A stretch of DNA of 33,939 nucleotides from Gemmataceae bacterium (lineage in GTDB: Bacteria > Planctomycetota > Planctomycetia > Gemmatales > Gemmataceae). The stretch covers positions 1 to 33,939 of the forward strand of contig JAIEMG010000317.1 in NCBI GenBank assembly GCA_019752375.1. The letters run 5' to 3'. The translations under genes and the position numbers were made by a program. Under the pieces are notes generated by a model. The model made no database searches and had not been told where the DNA came from. It saw only the letters and a program-made list of their open reading frames with translations. Positions 1 to 8,984 of the stretch are shown piece by piece (within the stretch, counting starts at the first letter, position 1; every line of letters begins with the position of its first letter).

Positions 1-122
1 CGCGGGACGCGATCTTGCCGGCGATGTCGGCGGTGCGTGTGCTGGGGGACAAGCTGGAGACGATGGTGGCCGACGACCTGTGGCCGCTGCCGACCTATCG
101 CGAAATGCTGTTCATCAAGTAA
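1..122 (+). CDS. glnN: Glutamine synthetase type III, C-terminal fragment (partial)
   Basis: Reading from base 3, an open frame runs off the left edge and ends at TAA 120-122. The last residues read [15 protein letters not shown], which I recognise as the conserved C-terminus of type III glutamine synthetases (GlnN family, about 700 residues). These enzymes make glutamine from glutamate, ammonia and ATP in the cytoplasm. Only about 39 codons are in the window, so the catalytic domain cannot be checked. The 160-bp palindromic repeat begins seven bases after the stop. A type I glutamine synthetase lies convergently at 15402-16814. Identification rests on the C-terminal motif alone. Confidence 0.82.
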   Translation, partial: RDAILPAMSAVRVLGDKLETMVADDLWPLPTYREMLFIK

Positions 123-128
123 ACCAGG

Positions 129-288
129 TAGTACTACAGCGCTGGTTTGGGAGCACGATTCGCCGGAACGGCCTGTAGCCGCCGGCTTCAGCCTGCGGAG
201 TGAATGTACGGGATCTGCGATGTGATTCCGCAGGCTGAAGCCTGCGGCTACAGACGTTGCACAGATCGTTCCGCAGAATGGAGCGCTG
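129..288 (+). repeat. 160-bp palindromic repeat, copy 1
   Basis: This 160-bp unit recurs in inverse orientation at 15101-15384, where it is interrupted by a 124-bp insertion; the arithmetic (284 minus 124) gives exactly 160. It is a long imperfect palindrome. The outer ends are TACAGCGCT and AGCGCTGTA. Inner arms are at about 177-202 and 232-252, built around GCAGGCTTCAGCCTGC. The two copies differ at only a few bases. It starts directly after the glnN stop and could fold into a strong hairpin in that transcript. Its right part overlaps the 3' end of the leftward gene at 248-1999. Confidence 0.88.
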
Positions 289-1999
289 TAATAGTAAACG
301 GTGTGACCGGCGATCGGCGAAGCGCTCGCGCGAGGAGCGAGTCGCCGCTCGCCGGTTTTCTTTTGGAATGCCGGGTGGCTGCGGTTGGATCACTTCTCGC
401 GGTGGACGAGAGCGCTGGATTCCCCTCCGCAGCTCGTAAGAAGATGAGGACGTCTCCGTCCCGAAATACCTTTACCCACCGCTTCGACTGCTCGACCTGA
501 GCAATGAGCTCGCGGAGCTCCGGCTGGCCGCTGTTCAGCACCAGGACCGTGACGTGGTACTTGTCCAGAATTGTCTGCCAATCGGCTCGGCCATGAAACA
601 GCGATACATACTCGTTCCAGACATCCTCCGGGATGATATCCATGCGAATGTCCATGAAGACACGATATCCGGCCGGTTGCAATGCCCAGTTGAAGAATCC
701 GCCCCATTCGAACTGGCAGAAAATGCGGCCGCCATCCCGCGGACGTTCGCGCAGGAACTCTGCGGCCTTTCCGAGTTCGACTTCGGTGGTCGATTCCACC
801 GGACTTGGTTCGGAGGAAAGACGATTGCGGACCCCCGGCAAGCTGATGACAACTGCTAAACCGATCAGGCCCAGGCAAAGGCCCCCCATGATGGGCGAAG
901 GCCGCGATGGACTTGCCCGCCAGCGGAGGAGAGCCAGGTACGGCCCAAGCTGCGCGGTCATGATCGGCATGCTTACCAGATACCACCAGCCGAGCATACG
1001 GACCGACCGGAACGTGGGCGCCAGAAATACCAACACCAAGCACCAATCGCGGAATGTCGGGCGTCTTCTTGTCAGAGTCATGGCGCACGTGACCAGGAGG
1101 ATGGACACAACCCAGAGTTTCCCCGCATTCGGTTCAACAATCCTGGACAGGGGCTCCCATTCCAGGATGTCAAAGACCTGCCAGGGCTGCCGCCATTCCC
1201 GCAGTCCTCGGCTTGCCGCTGCTGTAGTGGTCGTGGAGACGAAATGGTAGATGGCGAAGCCGTACGGGTTGATGCTCGTGGCCAGCAATGCGGCAGCCAG
1301 ACATAGCGCCAGGTCGCGAAAGCGGGCCCAGCGACCCGCGCATACCGCATCGCGCAGAGCACCCAGAGCGAAGAGTCCAATCGCCACAAAGCCGAGTGGA
1401 AAGGCCCCGTGCATGTTCACCCACACCGCCTGGATGACGGGTCCCGCCAGCAGCCAGCCGCGGCGGTTTTCAGACAACTCAAGGCTGGCCAGCAACACCG
1501 CAAACAGCAAAAACGAAAAGGTCTGTGGTCGGACAATGAACAACTCACGCAGGCTGAAATAGGTAAACAGCCCCACGCCCGTTGCCAGCAGCAGCGAACC
1601 GGACGCCCGCTGGCAACGAAACACCAAGACGCCAATGGCAATGGCCAGTACGAGCGAATTGACGGTGCGTACCAGTGCCAGTCCACCGGTTTCGTAGACC
1701 GCGTAAAGGATGATCTGACTCAACCAGTCCGCGTCGCGGAGCGGCCGGCCGCCCACGGTGAAGGTGAACCGATCCTCATGCACCACGGCGCTGCTTTGAA
1801 CGATTTCCCGACCGATCGCCAGGTGGTGCCAGAAATCAGTCAGGTAGTAGCTCGGAGTGATTGTGCCGATGAAGGTCACGGTGGGACCAAGGAGGGCCAG
1901 CGCCCAGAACGTCATGCGGGATGCCGCCATCCCATCGAACGGCGTCTCAGCGCCTTGGGGCTTGTTCTCTTCGTGAATTGACGACTCGCCGCTGGCCAC
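248..1999 (-). CDS. Multi-membrane-spanning GT-C-like protein
   Basis: About 583 residues from a GTG at 1999, or 560 from the ATG at 1930; neither has a strong ribosome site. There are around ten hydrophobic segments between residues 30 and 400. The first loop reads DFWHHLAIGREI with a following DADWLSQIILY, close to the DFWWHLATG...WLSQ pattern of bacterial GT-C-like and O-antigen-type membrane proteins. A soluble C-terminal region (about 410-520) holds CQFEWGGFFNWAL and YRVFMDIRMDIIP. I infer a role in surface glycan assembly, helped by the sugar transferase at 2801-4195, but the reaction is unknown. The final dozen codons (ALHSAERSVQRL, stop) are translated from the 160-bp repeat, so the natural C-terminus appears to have been replaced. 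Confidence 0.72.
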   Translation of the reverse strand: MASGESSIHEENKPQGAETPFDGMAASRMTFWALALLGPTVTFIGTITPSYYLTDFWHHLAIGREIVQSSAVVHEDRFTFTVGGRPLRDADWLSQIILYAVYETGGLALVRTVNSLVLAIAIGVLVFRCQRASGSLLLATGVGLFTYFSLRELFIVRPQTFSFLLFAVLLASLELSENRRGWLLAGPVIQAVWVNMHGAFPLGFVAIGLFALGALRDAVCAGRWARFRDLALCLAAALLATSINPYGFAIYHFVSTTTTAAASRGLREWRQPWQVFDILEWEPLSRIVEPNAGKLWVVSILLVTCAMTLTRRRPTFRDWCLVLVFLAPTFRSVRMLGWWYLVSMPIMTAQLGPYLALLRWRASPSRPSPIMGGLCLGLIGLAVVISLPGVRNRLSSEPSPVESTTEVELGKAAEFLRERPRDGGRIFCQFEWGGFFNWALQPAGYRVFMDIRMDIIPEDVWNEYVSLFHGRADWQTILDKYHVTVLVLNSGQPELRELIAQVEQSKRWVKVFRDGDVLIFLRAAEGNPALSSTARSDPTAATRHSKRKPASGDSLLARALRRSPVTPFTITALHSAERSVQRL

Positions 2000-2043
2000 G
2001 AGCGCTGCTCTTGGATGGAAGGAATCGGTCCAATGAATCCATG

Positions 2044-2556
2044 TTAGAGTCTGTCCGAAAAGGGGTCAGGCATGCTTTGTAGAAAACCCTGGTTTGACAG
2101 CGGGCCCTCGTTACCGGCACGGTAAACGCCGGTGTCATCGACGCCGTTACCGTCCCAGTCGCCGACGACCGGCCGGTCACCGTTTGCGCCCCAGTGAAAC
2201 GCCTGGAAGTTGCTGCCGCCATAGGACTGGTTGTTCGTACTCAGGTACCACTGCCCGGTACTCGGTCGGAAAACACCGATGAGGTCGCGAGCGCCAGCCT
2301 GCCACTGCCCAACGATCGGAATGTCACCCAACGCTCCGAAGCTAAGTTGCAGGCTATTGCTGGCGCGATAGTCAGTGTTGGTGGTGCTCAGATACCACGT
2401 GCCGTTGGGGAAGACACCAATCCGTTCGATGCCGTCGCCCAGCCAGTCGCCTTGCACAGGGACGTCCCCGGCCGCGCCGAACGAAGTCACGTTGGTTGTG
2501 GCGGCGTGGTAGTCGCCTTGCGTCCGGTTGAGAAACCACGTGCCGGACCGGAACAT
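2044..2556 (-). pseudogene. Remnant of a VCBS/FG-GAP-like beta-repeat surface protein
   Basis: The frame carries three full repeats and a partial one of about 47 residues each, with the pattern GDxPVxGDWxGxGxxxxGVFxxGTWYLSTxN. This resembles the integrin-like repeats found at the C-terminus of large secreted planctomycete proteins. The frame can be extended to 2808, but the upstream part shows no repeat or signal peptide, and it overlaps the start of the sugar transferase gene on the other strand. Residue 85 of the longer frame (Met at 2556) is where recognisable sequence begins. There is no signal peptide, so the product would stay in the cytoplasm. I read it as the 3' fragment of a lost gene rather than a functional one. 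Confidence 0.55.
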
Positions 2557-2800
2557 CGCGAAGCAGCGTAACATGGCAAAGCTCGGCTTTACTTCCAGGT
2601 TCGACCCTGTGCGATCTGGCGCAGCAAGCATAGCACACCCAGCATCGTGGGCCGCCGAAACTCGCAGCTCCAAAAGGACATCGGACGTCGGTCCGTTCGT
2701 GAGACGCCCCAGACTCGCTTGACAGCCCGAATTACTTCGTGTTACAAACCTCCCAAACCGCGACGGATCGAGTTCAACAACCCCATGGACGGGGGCAGTC

Positions 2801-4195
2801 ATGATCAAGCGCCGCAGTCAAATTCTCTGCTTCTGGTTCCTGACGTGGGACCTGGTCCTCACTGCCATCGCGTGGGTTAGCGCCTACTACCTCCGTTTCG
2901 ATTCGGGCTGGGTGCCGGTCTCCAAGGAGACGCCCGATCCCTACCTTTGCTGGCGCAACCTGCCCCTCGTCATCCTGCTCAGTGCCGTGGCGTACGAGAT
3001 TACCGGCCAGTACGTCATCCACCGTCTGCGCCGTTTTCGCGAAGAGGTGATTGCCGTCTTCAAGGGCACCGCACTGCTCTCTCTGCTGGTGATGGCGACC
3101 ACCTTCTACACCCACGATCCATACGAATCGCGGGCGTCGATGCTGCTGTTTTCCGTTTTGACCATGGCCGGCGTGCTCACCGCGCGGCGCATGTCGTGGA
3201 TGGCCATTCGCTACCTGCGCAGCCGCGGCTACAATCAGACGCGTGCCGTCATCGTCGGCACCGGACGGGTCGCACGCAAGACGGCCCGCGCCCTGCGTCA
3301 TGCCAGCTGGATGGGCATCAAGAACGTCGGCTTCGTCGCCGATCAACCCAATCGCTGGACCAGCGATCTGGATGTGCTCGGAACCATCGCGGATTTGCCG
3401 GAGATCGTGCGAAAGTACGGCGTCTTTCACGTTTTCATCGCCGTGCCGCTCAGCCGCTACAACGATGCTCGCCAGGTGTTCGACATCCTGTCGCGCTCCC
3501 TGGTCGAAGTCCGCCTGGTCGCGGACATCCCGAACCTGGCTGGACTGTCGCTGACGACGACGAACCTCGACGGCTTGCCGGTCATTGGCCTGCGTGAGAG
3601 CCCGCATTTCGGCCTGAACATCGTGGTCAAGCGAGCCATGGACATCGCGCTGTCACTGGTGGCGCTGGTCGTCCTGTCGCCGGTCATGCTGCTGATTGCC
3701 ACGCTGGTGAAACTGACGAGTCCTGGTCCGGTTTTCTATCGGCAAGAGCGCTGCGGTCTGAATGGCGAGTCATTCCAGATGTTGAAGTTCCGCAGCATGC
3801 GATTGGACGCCGAGCAGCAGACGGGTGCGGTATGGGCGCGGAAGGACGACCCCCGGCGGACCGCGCTGGGCACGTTCCTCCGACAGACCAGCCTGGACGA
3901 GTTGCCGCAATTCATCAACGTGCTGAAAGGCGACATGAGCCTGGTGGGACCGCGACCGGAGCGGCCGGTGTTCATCAGTCAGTTCAGCCGAACGATTCCG
4001 AATTACATGGCGCGTCATTGCGTGAAGGCGGGCATCACGGGTTGGGCACAGGTTCACGGGTGGCGCGGGAACACGTCGTTGCGAAAGCGTGTGCAGTACG
4101 ACCTGTACTACATCACGCACTGGAACCCCTGGCTCGACTTCCGGATCCTGTGGATGACCGTCTGGAAGGGGATCATCCACCGCAACGCGTATTGA
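2801..4195 (+). CDS. Undecaprenyl-phosphate sugar-1-phosphate transferase (WcaJ/polyprenyl glycosylphosphotransferase family)
   Basis: 464 residues, full length for the family. It is predicted to transfer a hexose-1-phosphate from a UDP-sugar to undecaprenyl phosphate in the inner membrane, the first step of exopolysaccharide repeat-unit synthesis. The N-terminal half has about four hydrophobic segments and a CoA-binding-like region near residues 145-200 (AVIVGTGRVARKTA). The C-terminal sugar transferase domain begins near VKRAMDIALSLVAL and contains KFRSMRLDAE, TSLDELPQFINVLKGDMS, LVGPRPERP and KAGITGWAQVHGWRGNT, all hallmarks of the family. The ATG at 2801 follows a G-rich stretch (GGGGGCAGTC). 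It lies next to the GT-C-like gene on the other strand. The sugar substrate cannot be deduced. Confidence 0.93.
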   Translation: MIKRRSQILCFWFLTWDLVLTAIAWVSAYYLRFDSGWVPVSKETPDPYLCWRNLPLVILLSAVAYEITGQYVIHRLRRFREEVIAVFKGTALLSLLVMATTFYTHDPYESRASMLLFSVLTMAGVLTARRMSWMAIRYLRSRGYNQTRAVIVGTGRVARKTARALRHASWMGIKNVGFVADQPNRWTSDLDVLGTIADLPEIVRKYGVFHVFIAVPLSRYNDARQVFDILSRSLVEVRLVADIPNLAGLSLTTTNLDGLPVIGLRESPHFGLNIVVKRAMDIALSLVALVVLSPVMLLIATLVKLTSPGPVFYRQERCGLNGESFQMLKFRSMRLDAEQQTGAVWARKDDPRRTALGTFLRQTSLDELPQFINVLKGDMSLVGPRPERPVFISQFSRTIPNYMARHCVKAGITGWAQVHGWRGNTSLRKRVQYDLYYITHWNPWLDFRILWMTVWKGIIHRNAY

Positions 4196-4205
4196 TACTT
4201 GCCAA

Positions 4206-4257
4206 GGTGGGCCGGACACTCTTGACTGGCCGGCCAGACAAGAGTGTCCGGCCCACC
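4206..4257. terminator. 19-bp inverted repeat between convergent genes
   Basis: Perfect 19-base arms at 4206-4224 and 4239-4257 (GGTGGGCCGGACACTCTTG and its complement) around a 14-base loop. It starts 11 bases after the sugar transferase stop and ends 3 bases before the stop of the leftward small gene, so it could terminate both transcripts. No clear U-run follows on either side. It also resembles a dispersed repeat, so terminator function is inferred from position. Confidence 0.6.
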
Positions 4258-4260
4258 GAA

Positions 4261-4467
4261 TTACTCTTCCTCGTCCTGTCGTCGGGTCGCATCCCGGTCG
4301 TTGCCGTTCATGGTCTGCGAGCTGCGATGGCCGTAGTCCACGGGGCTGTGCGGCGCTTCCTCCGGAGTTTCCGTGAGGTCGCGTTTCAGCTGACGACGCA
4401 CCATTCGGCCGCCGGCACGCTTCACATCTCGCTTCAACTTGCGAAATCGCCTTTTTTCTTGATCCAT
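4261..4467 (-). CDS. Small basic planctomycete protein of unknown function (68 aa)
   Basis: From ATG 4465-4467 the product is 68 residues. A strongly basic N-terminal half (KRRFRKLKRDVKRAGGRMVR, RQLKRDL) is followed by a polar half ending DRDATRRQDEEE. The pattern of a Lys/Arg-rich helix, then RRQLKRDL, then a DATRR tail, resembles small conserved planctomycete proteins I have seen, none with known function. The charge would suit nucleic-acid or ribosome binding, but that is inference. The frame is open upstream to 4572, but the extension looks non-coding. TATAAA on the minus strand (4541-4546) could be a -10 element about 75 bases upstream. It is convergent with the sugar transferase. Confidence 0.6.
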   Translation of the reverse strand: MDQEKRRFRKLKRDVKRAGGRMVRRQLKRDLTETPEEAPHSPVDYGHRSSQTMNGNDRDATRRQDEEE

Positions 4468-4866
4468 GTTCCGTGGACACCCTCGGTTCCTTCCAGGTTC
4501 GGGAGAAAATCCGCCGCCCAATCGGATCGCTTCGTGCCCTTTTATAGGGGTTCGGGAACCAAAACCGCGCAAACGTCGTCACAGATTCAGAAACTTGTCC
4601 CTTCATCGCGGTGTTGAACTGGCTGCAGGATGGGGCGCAACGGTCGGCCGCTCCAACCTGCGGCGTGCAAACCTTGTTCCGTGACTAACTTGTGACGGCA
4701 AGGCATCGGCGGCGCGGAGTTAGGCTCCGGCGACCGTGGATCCATTTGACACCGCGTGGGAAGGCGGGCTAAGTTAAAGGGTTGGATTCGGGCGATTTCC
4801 ACTCGCTCGCTCGACTGTACAACTGCTCGATTATCAAACGAGTCGGCTACAAGGGAGAACGAACCG
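4468..4866. other. 399-bp divergent intergenic region
   Basis: This gap separates the leftward 68-residue gene from the rightward DUF1549 gene, so it should hold both promoters. The strongest element seen is TTGACA at 4746-4751 (listed separately). On the minus strand TATAAA lies at 4541-4546. I see no tRNA, no clear hairpin and no additional open frame with a convincing product. Confidence 0.5.
4746..4775 (+). promoter_or_regulatory. Putative sigma70-type promoter for the DUF1549 gene
   Basis: A perfect TTGACA (4746-4751) is followed after 17-18 bases by CTAAGTT, a weak -10-like hexamer. It lies about 95 bases upstream of the chosen ATG at 4867. The -10 match is poor, so this is a candidate only. 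Confidence 0.35.
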
Positions 4867-6561
4867 ATGGCCAAAGTACTGCTGCGTGCTTCGTGCCTGG
4901 CATTTTTTGCCGGCGCCGTCTTCTTCAGCCTGAATGCGACGGCGGTAGCGCAGTCTTCCTCCTCCAAGACCGAAACGGGGGCCGGTTTCGGCGCCCTGGA
5001 AGAGCCGACCAAGTTGATCAACAAGCGCCTCGGCGAGGCATGGGACACGAACAAGATCACTCCCGCCGAGCGGTGTTCGGACCATGAGTTCATTCGCCGC
5101 GCCAGCCTCGATATCATCGGCCGCATCGCCAAGGTCGAGGAGATCGAAGTCTTCCTGAAGGATCCTCCGTCGGTTCGCCGCCAGATGCTGGTGGACCGCC
5201 TCCTCAAGAGCCCGGAATACCAGGCTTACTGGGCTACCATCTGGACCAACTGGCTGATGACCCGCACGGGCACCCGCCTCTACAAGGACCAGATCCACCT
5301 GTGGCTCGAAGAACTTTACGAATCCGAAGTCTCCATCAAGGACATGGCGGAGAAACTGGTGACCGCGACGGGCAAGACCAATGCCAACGGCGCGGTCAAC
5401 TACATCCTCGCGAACCTCGGTGGTTCGACTGCCGGTCAGGGCCGCAATGCGATGCCGAACGACCAGATCCTGCGCAAGGAAGGTCAGTTCGACATGGTGC
5501 CGATCACGTCGCGCACCGTCCGCCTGTTCCTGGGCTACCAGATCCAGTGCACCCAGTGCCACGACCATCCGTTCAACGCCGACTGGAAGCAGAAGCACTT
5601 CTGGGGCGTCAATGCGTTCTTCCGCCAGACGCAACGCGTGGGCGCTCCCGCGGCGATGAAGAAGGGCATGCCGACGACGCAGATGGAACTGGCCGATAGC
5701 GCCGATTACAATAAGACCGGCATCATCTTCTTCGAGAAACGCAATGGCGTCTTCCTCCCCAGTGAGCCGATCTTCCTCGACGGCAGCCGTCTGCCGAAGT
5801 CCAGTGGCGAAAAGACCCGTCGTGAGATCCTGGCCCAGTACCTGACGGGACACAAGAACTTCTCTCGCGCTTACGTCAACCGGATGTGGGCCCACCTGTT
5901 CAGCCGGGGCATGAACGTCAAGCCGGCCGCCGACGATTTCGGCGAGCACAACGAAGTCGTCCACGACGAGTTGCTCACCGAACTCGGCGATGCCTTCGTC
6001 AAGGCAAACTACAACCCCAAGGCGATCATCCGTTGGATCGCTGCCAGCGAAGCCTACAACCTGAAGGCGACCGCCAACAAGACCAACGACACGGCCGAAG
6101 CCGAGCCGTACATGAGCCGCATGATGCTCAAGTCGATGAGCCCTGAGCAGCTGTTCGAGTCCCTGATGGTCGCCACGCGCCGCAACGCCGACGCCAAGCA
6201 GCGTGCGGACTGGATGGGCCGTCTGACCACGAACTTCGGCGACGACGAAGGCAACGAAGCGACTTTCAACGGCACCGTCGTCCAGGCGCTCCTCATGATG
6301 AACGGCCGCGACATGAACGAGGCCATCTCCCGCAACTCCGGCACGGTCGAGCAGGCGATGAAGAAGAAGTCCGGCAAGGAAACGATGGACTATCTCTTCC
6401 TGGCCGCCCTCAACCGTCCGGCGACCCAGAAGGAATACACGGCGATCGTCTCCAAGCTGCCGCTCGCGGGTGGCAAGATCAAGGACGCCGACGCCGCTGG
6501 CCCGCTCCAGGACGTGTTCTGGGCGCTCCTGAACTGCAGTGAGTTCATCCTGAACCACTAA
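4867..6561 (+). CDS. Secreted DUF1549/DUF1553 domain protein
   Basis: 564 residues from ATG 4867, chosen because GGGAGA precedes it by eight bases and a signal peptide follows at once (MAKVLLRASCLAFFAGAVFF, likely cleaved near AVAQ-SS at 29). The frame is open back to 4756, but that stretch is leader. The N-terminal half matches DUF1549 (FIRRASLDIIGRI, LVDRLLKSPEYQAYWA); the C-terminal half matches DUF1553 (NRMWAHLFSRGM, DELLTELGDAFV, SPEQLFESL). A CTQCH motif at residues 228-232 followed by DHPF is typical of the family and resembles a c-type haem site. The family is greatly expanded in Planctomycetes, usually paired with DUF1501 genes; its biochemical role is not established. Its usual partner lies at 8985-10310, with selB between. 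Confidence 0.93.
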   Translation: MAKVLLRASCLAFFAGAVFFSLNATAVAQSSSSKTETGAGFGALEEPTKLINKRLGEAWDTNKITPAERCSDHEFIRRASLDIIGRIAKVEEIEVFLKDPPSVRRQMLVDRLLKSPEYQAYWATIWTNWLMTRTGTRLYKDQIHLWLEELYESEVSIKDMAEKLVTATGKTNANGAVNYILANLGGSTAGQGRNAMPNDQILRKEGQFDMVPITSRTVRLFLGYQIQCTQCHDHPFNADWKQKHFWGVNAFFRQTQRVGAPAAMKKGMPTTQMELADSADYNKTGIIFFEKRNGVFLPSEPIFLDGSRLPKSSGEKTRREILAQYLTGHKNFSRAYVNRMWAHLFSRGMNVKPAADDFGEHNEVVHDELLTELGDAFVKANYNPKAIIRWIAASEAYNLKATANKTNDTAEAEPYMSRMMLKSMSPEQLFESLMVATRRNADAKQRADWMGRLTTNFGDDEGNEATFNGTVVQALLMMNGRDMNEAISRNSGTVEQAMKKKSGKETMDYLFLAALNRPATQKEYTAIVSKLPLAGGKIKDADAAGPLQDVFWALLNCSEFILNH

Positions 6562-6910
6562 GCGACTTTGAAGTTTGAACGGCCATTGAGACGGGTCCGG
6601 CGTGGATGATCCACGCCGGACCCGTCTCGCTTCATTTACCGCTGGCATGCCCCAATCCGCTCTCGTAGAATCGAAGGAAACACGGCAACGAGCAACGTCT
6701 GATGAGCCTGCCTGTCGTCATCTTCTGGGTTTCCGCTTCTTGTGACACGCCACCGGCGTCCACGCCGGGCTTCACCTGAGTACGCTCCGCTTCGTGACGG
6801 CGTGTCCGATCCCGCACTCTTCCGAACATCTTCAAACTCCCGAGTGGTATCCGATCCGCGAACCGGCGGGGTCGCGTTCCTTCTTCGTTGGCCATTGACG
6901 GGTTCCAGCC
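6562..6910. other. 349-bp intergenic region upstream of selB
   Basis: It contains the strong hairpin at 6588-6628 just after the DUF1549 gene. The remaining 280 bases show no convincing coding frame. I looked for a selenocysteine tRNA, often found beside selB, and saw no acceptor/T-arm pattern. A promoter for selB is expected here, but no good match to -35/-10 consensus was found. Confidence 0.5.
6588..6628 (+). terminator. Strong hairpin terminator after the DUF1549 gene
   Basis: Perfect 18-base GC-rich arms (GAGACGGGTCCGGCGTGG at 6588-6605 and its complement at 6611-6628) enclose a 5-base loop. It starts 27 bases after the DUF1549 stop. The downstream sequence (GCTTCATTTACC) is only mildly T-rich. 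It separates the DUF1549 transcript from selB. Confidence 0.7.
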
Positions 6911-8827
6911 ATGCCACGCGATCTTATCCTGGGCACCTCGGGACACATCGACCACGGCAAGACCGCCCTGGTGAAAGCACTGACCGGCACCGATTGCGAC
7001 CGACTGCCGGAAGAGAAGCGGCGCGGCATCACGATCGACATCGGCTTCGCCACGCTGGATCTGGGTGAATTCCGCCTTGGCATCGTCGACGTGCCGGGAC
7101 ACGAGCGGTTCATCAAGAACATGCTCGCTGGCGCCACCGGCATTGACCTGGCCATCCTCGTGGTCGCCGCCGACGATTCCGTGATGCCGCAGACGCGCGA
7201 GCATCTCGAAGTCCTGCGCCTGCTCGGCTTGCGCCACGGCCTGATTGCGCTCACCAAGTGCGACCTGGTGGACGAGGAAACGCGTGAGGTCGTGGAACTT
7301 GAGATCCGCGAGCTCGTACAGGGGAGCTTCCTGGAGAACGCGCCCATCATTCGCACGTCGGCGCACACCGGCGAGGGCATTCCAGAGCTGAAAGCTTCCA
7401 TCGCCGAAGCGTGCCGGCACGTCGCGCCGCCCGGCGGGCACGGCTGGTTTCGCATGGCGATTGACCGCTCGTTCATCTTGCAGGGGCACGGCACCGTGGT
7501 CACCGGCTCGGCCACGTCAGGCAGCATCAAGGTGGGAGACGAAGTGGACTGGCTGCCCCGTGGCGAGAAAGTGCGTGTGCGCTCCCTCCAGAACCACGGC
7601 CAACCCGTCGACGAAGTCCATCGAGGCATGCGGGCCGCGATCAACTTGGCGGGCGTGCATCACGAAAACGTCATTCGGGGCCAGGAACTGGCGACGCCGG
7701 GGTATCTGCTTCCATCTCGCCTCTTCACCGTTCGGCTTCACTGCCTGGCCGACGCGCCTCGTCCGCTCAAGCATCGCGCGCCGGTGCGCTTCCACATCGG
7801 CACGGCGGAGGTACTGGCCACCATCGCGGTCCTCGATGGCGATCGCATCGAACCGGGCGGATGGGGGCTGGCCCAGGCGTACCTTCAGGAACCAGCCATG
7901 GTGGTCTGGGGGCAGCCCTTTGTAGTTCGGGAATCGTCGGCAACGCAGACGCTCGGCGGCGGTCAAGTGCTCCAACCGACGGCACGCAAGATTCGGCGCC
8001 GCCATCTCGAAATCCTGGAGCGCGTCGAAAAACTGTGGAGCGACGACGTCGAACAACGCGCCTTGGCGGCTGCGTGGTTCGCCGGGACGGCGGGTCTGTC
8101 CGCCGCGGACCTGGTGCGCTGCGCCGGCACATTGCCTGAGCAGGCGCCGATCTTGTTGCGTCGGCTCCTCGACCGGGGCGAACTGGTCGAAGTGGAGAGT
8201 ACTCAGGTGGCAGCCGACGCGCTGCTGCACATTGATGTGGTTCGCGACCTCGAGGACCGGATCCTGGCTTCGCTCGCGCATATGCACGAACAGACGCCGG
8301 TTGCCGGCACGCACGAGCGACAGAAGATCTTGGTCCAACTCGCGTACCTTGGTGACGATCGCCTGATCGAGTTCACGATCACCCGACTCTTGCGCCAGAA
8401 ACGATTGATCGGCGACGCGAAACGCGTTGCACGCAGCGACTTCAAGCCCAAGTTGAGCAACAGCCTGAGCGCCTTGAAGCAGCGCGTGCTCGGCGCCTAC
8501 CGGGAAGCACAATTGAAACCAGTGCGGCCAGATAGCTTCGCGGGACATGCGGGCGGCAATGCAGCGCTGCTCGATGATCTGATGCGACTGTGCGTCGATG
8601 AAGGGCATCTGATCCACGTCGGCGAAGACTATTACGTGAACAGCGAAGCTGAAGCGGAGTTTCGACAGCGCCTGCTGGCACGACTTTCCGCGGTACCCGG
8701 TCTGACGGTTGCTGAGATCCGCGACCTGCTCGGCACCGGCCGACGCCATGCCATGATCATGTGCGAATATTTAGACAAGATCGGCATCACGCGCCGTGAA
8801 GGCGATCTGCGCGTGCGAGCACGTTGA
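6911..8827 (+). CDS. selB: Selenocysteine-specific translation elongation factor SelB
   Basis: 638 residues, normal for SelB. This GTPase carries Sec-tRNA to the ribosome and decodes UGA next to a SECIS hairpin. GTPase motifs: G1 [11 protein letters not shown] (8-18), G3 DVPGHE (60-65), G4 TKCD (115-118). The SGHIDHGKT form and the [14 protein letters not shown] switch region separate SelB from EF-Tu. Beta-barrel domains follow to about residue 350, then a long C-terminal region of winged-helix repeats that binds the SECIS, ending with the [20 protein letters not shown] helix pair. No selA, selD, selC or selenoprotein gene is visible here. It sits between two genes of a family pair that is usually adjacent. 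Confidence 0.96.
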   Translation: MPRDLILGTSGHIDHGKTALVKALTGTDCDRLPEEKRRGITIDIGFATLDLGEFRLGIVDVPGHERFIKNMLAGATGIDLAILVVAADDSVMPQTREHLEVLRLLGLRHGLIALTKCDLVDEETREVVELEIRELVQGSFLENAPIIRTSAHTGEGIPELKASIAEACRHVAPPGGHGWFRMAIDRSFILQGHGTVVTGSATSGSIKVGDEVDWLPRGEKVRVRSLQNHGQPVDEVHRGMRAAINLAGVHHENVIRGQELATPGYLLPSRLFTVRLHCLADAPRPLKHRAPVRFHIGTAEVLATIAVLDGDRIEPGGWGLAQAYLQEPAMVVWGQPFVVRESSATQTLGGGQVLQPTARKIRRRHLEILERVEKLWSDDVEQRALAAAWFAGTAGLSAADLVRCAGTLPEQAPILLRRLLDRGELVEVESTQVAADALLHIDVVRDLEDRILASLAHMHEQTPVAGTHERQKILVQLAYLGDDRLIEFTITRLLRQKRLIGDAKRVARSDFKPKLSNSLSALKQRVLGAYREAQLKPVRPDSFAGHAGGNAALLDDLMRLCVDEGHLIHVGEDYYVNSEAEAEFRQRLLARLSAVPGLTVAEIRDLLGTGRRHAMIMCEYLDKIGITRREGDLRVRAR

Positions 8828-8984
8828 GCTTCGCGCAGAGGCTGTTTTTCCGACTAGTCGTAATCGCGCCGTGCACGGCATTTTGCGAAACTAACCCGCG
8901 TACGGACTCGTCCAATCAGGAGTGGGGCAATCGTCCCCCCCATCACCTCACCTCCGTCCCTTTCCGGTGACGCGGAGTCGGCAC

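Noticed and set aside
2041..2076. GGGGTCAGGCATG sequence as a transposon end
   Set aside because: A single short match with no partner end or transposase in the region.
4834..6648. Long minus-strand frame of 604 codons
   Set aside because: Antisense shadow of the DUF1549/DUF1553 gene in high-GC sequence; no recognisable motif, while the plus strand has clear domains.
6630..6910. tRNA-Sec gene upstream of selB
   Set aside because: No cloverleaf, T-arm or acceptor-stem pairing could be found by eye.
7517..8749. Minus-strand frame of 410 codons
   Set aside because: Shadow of selB.
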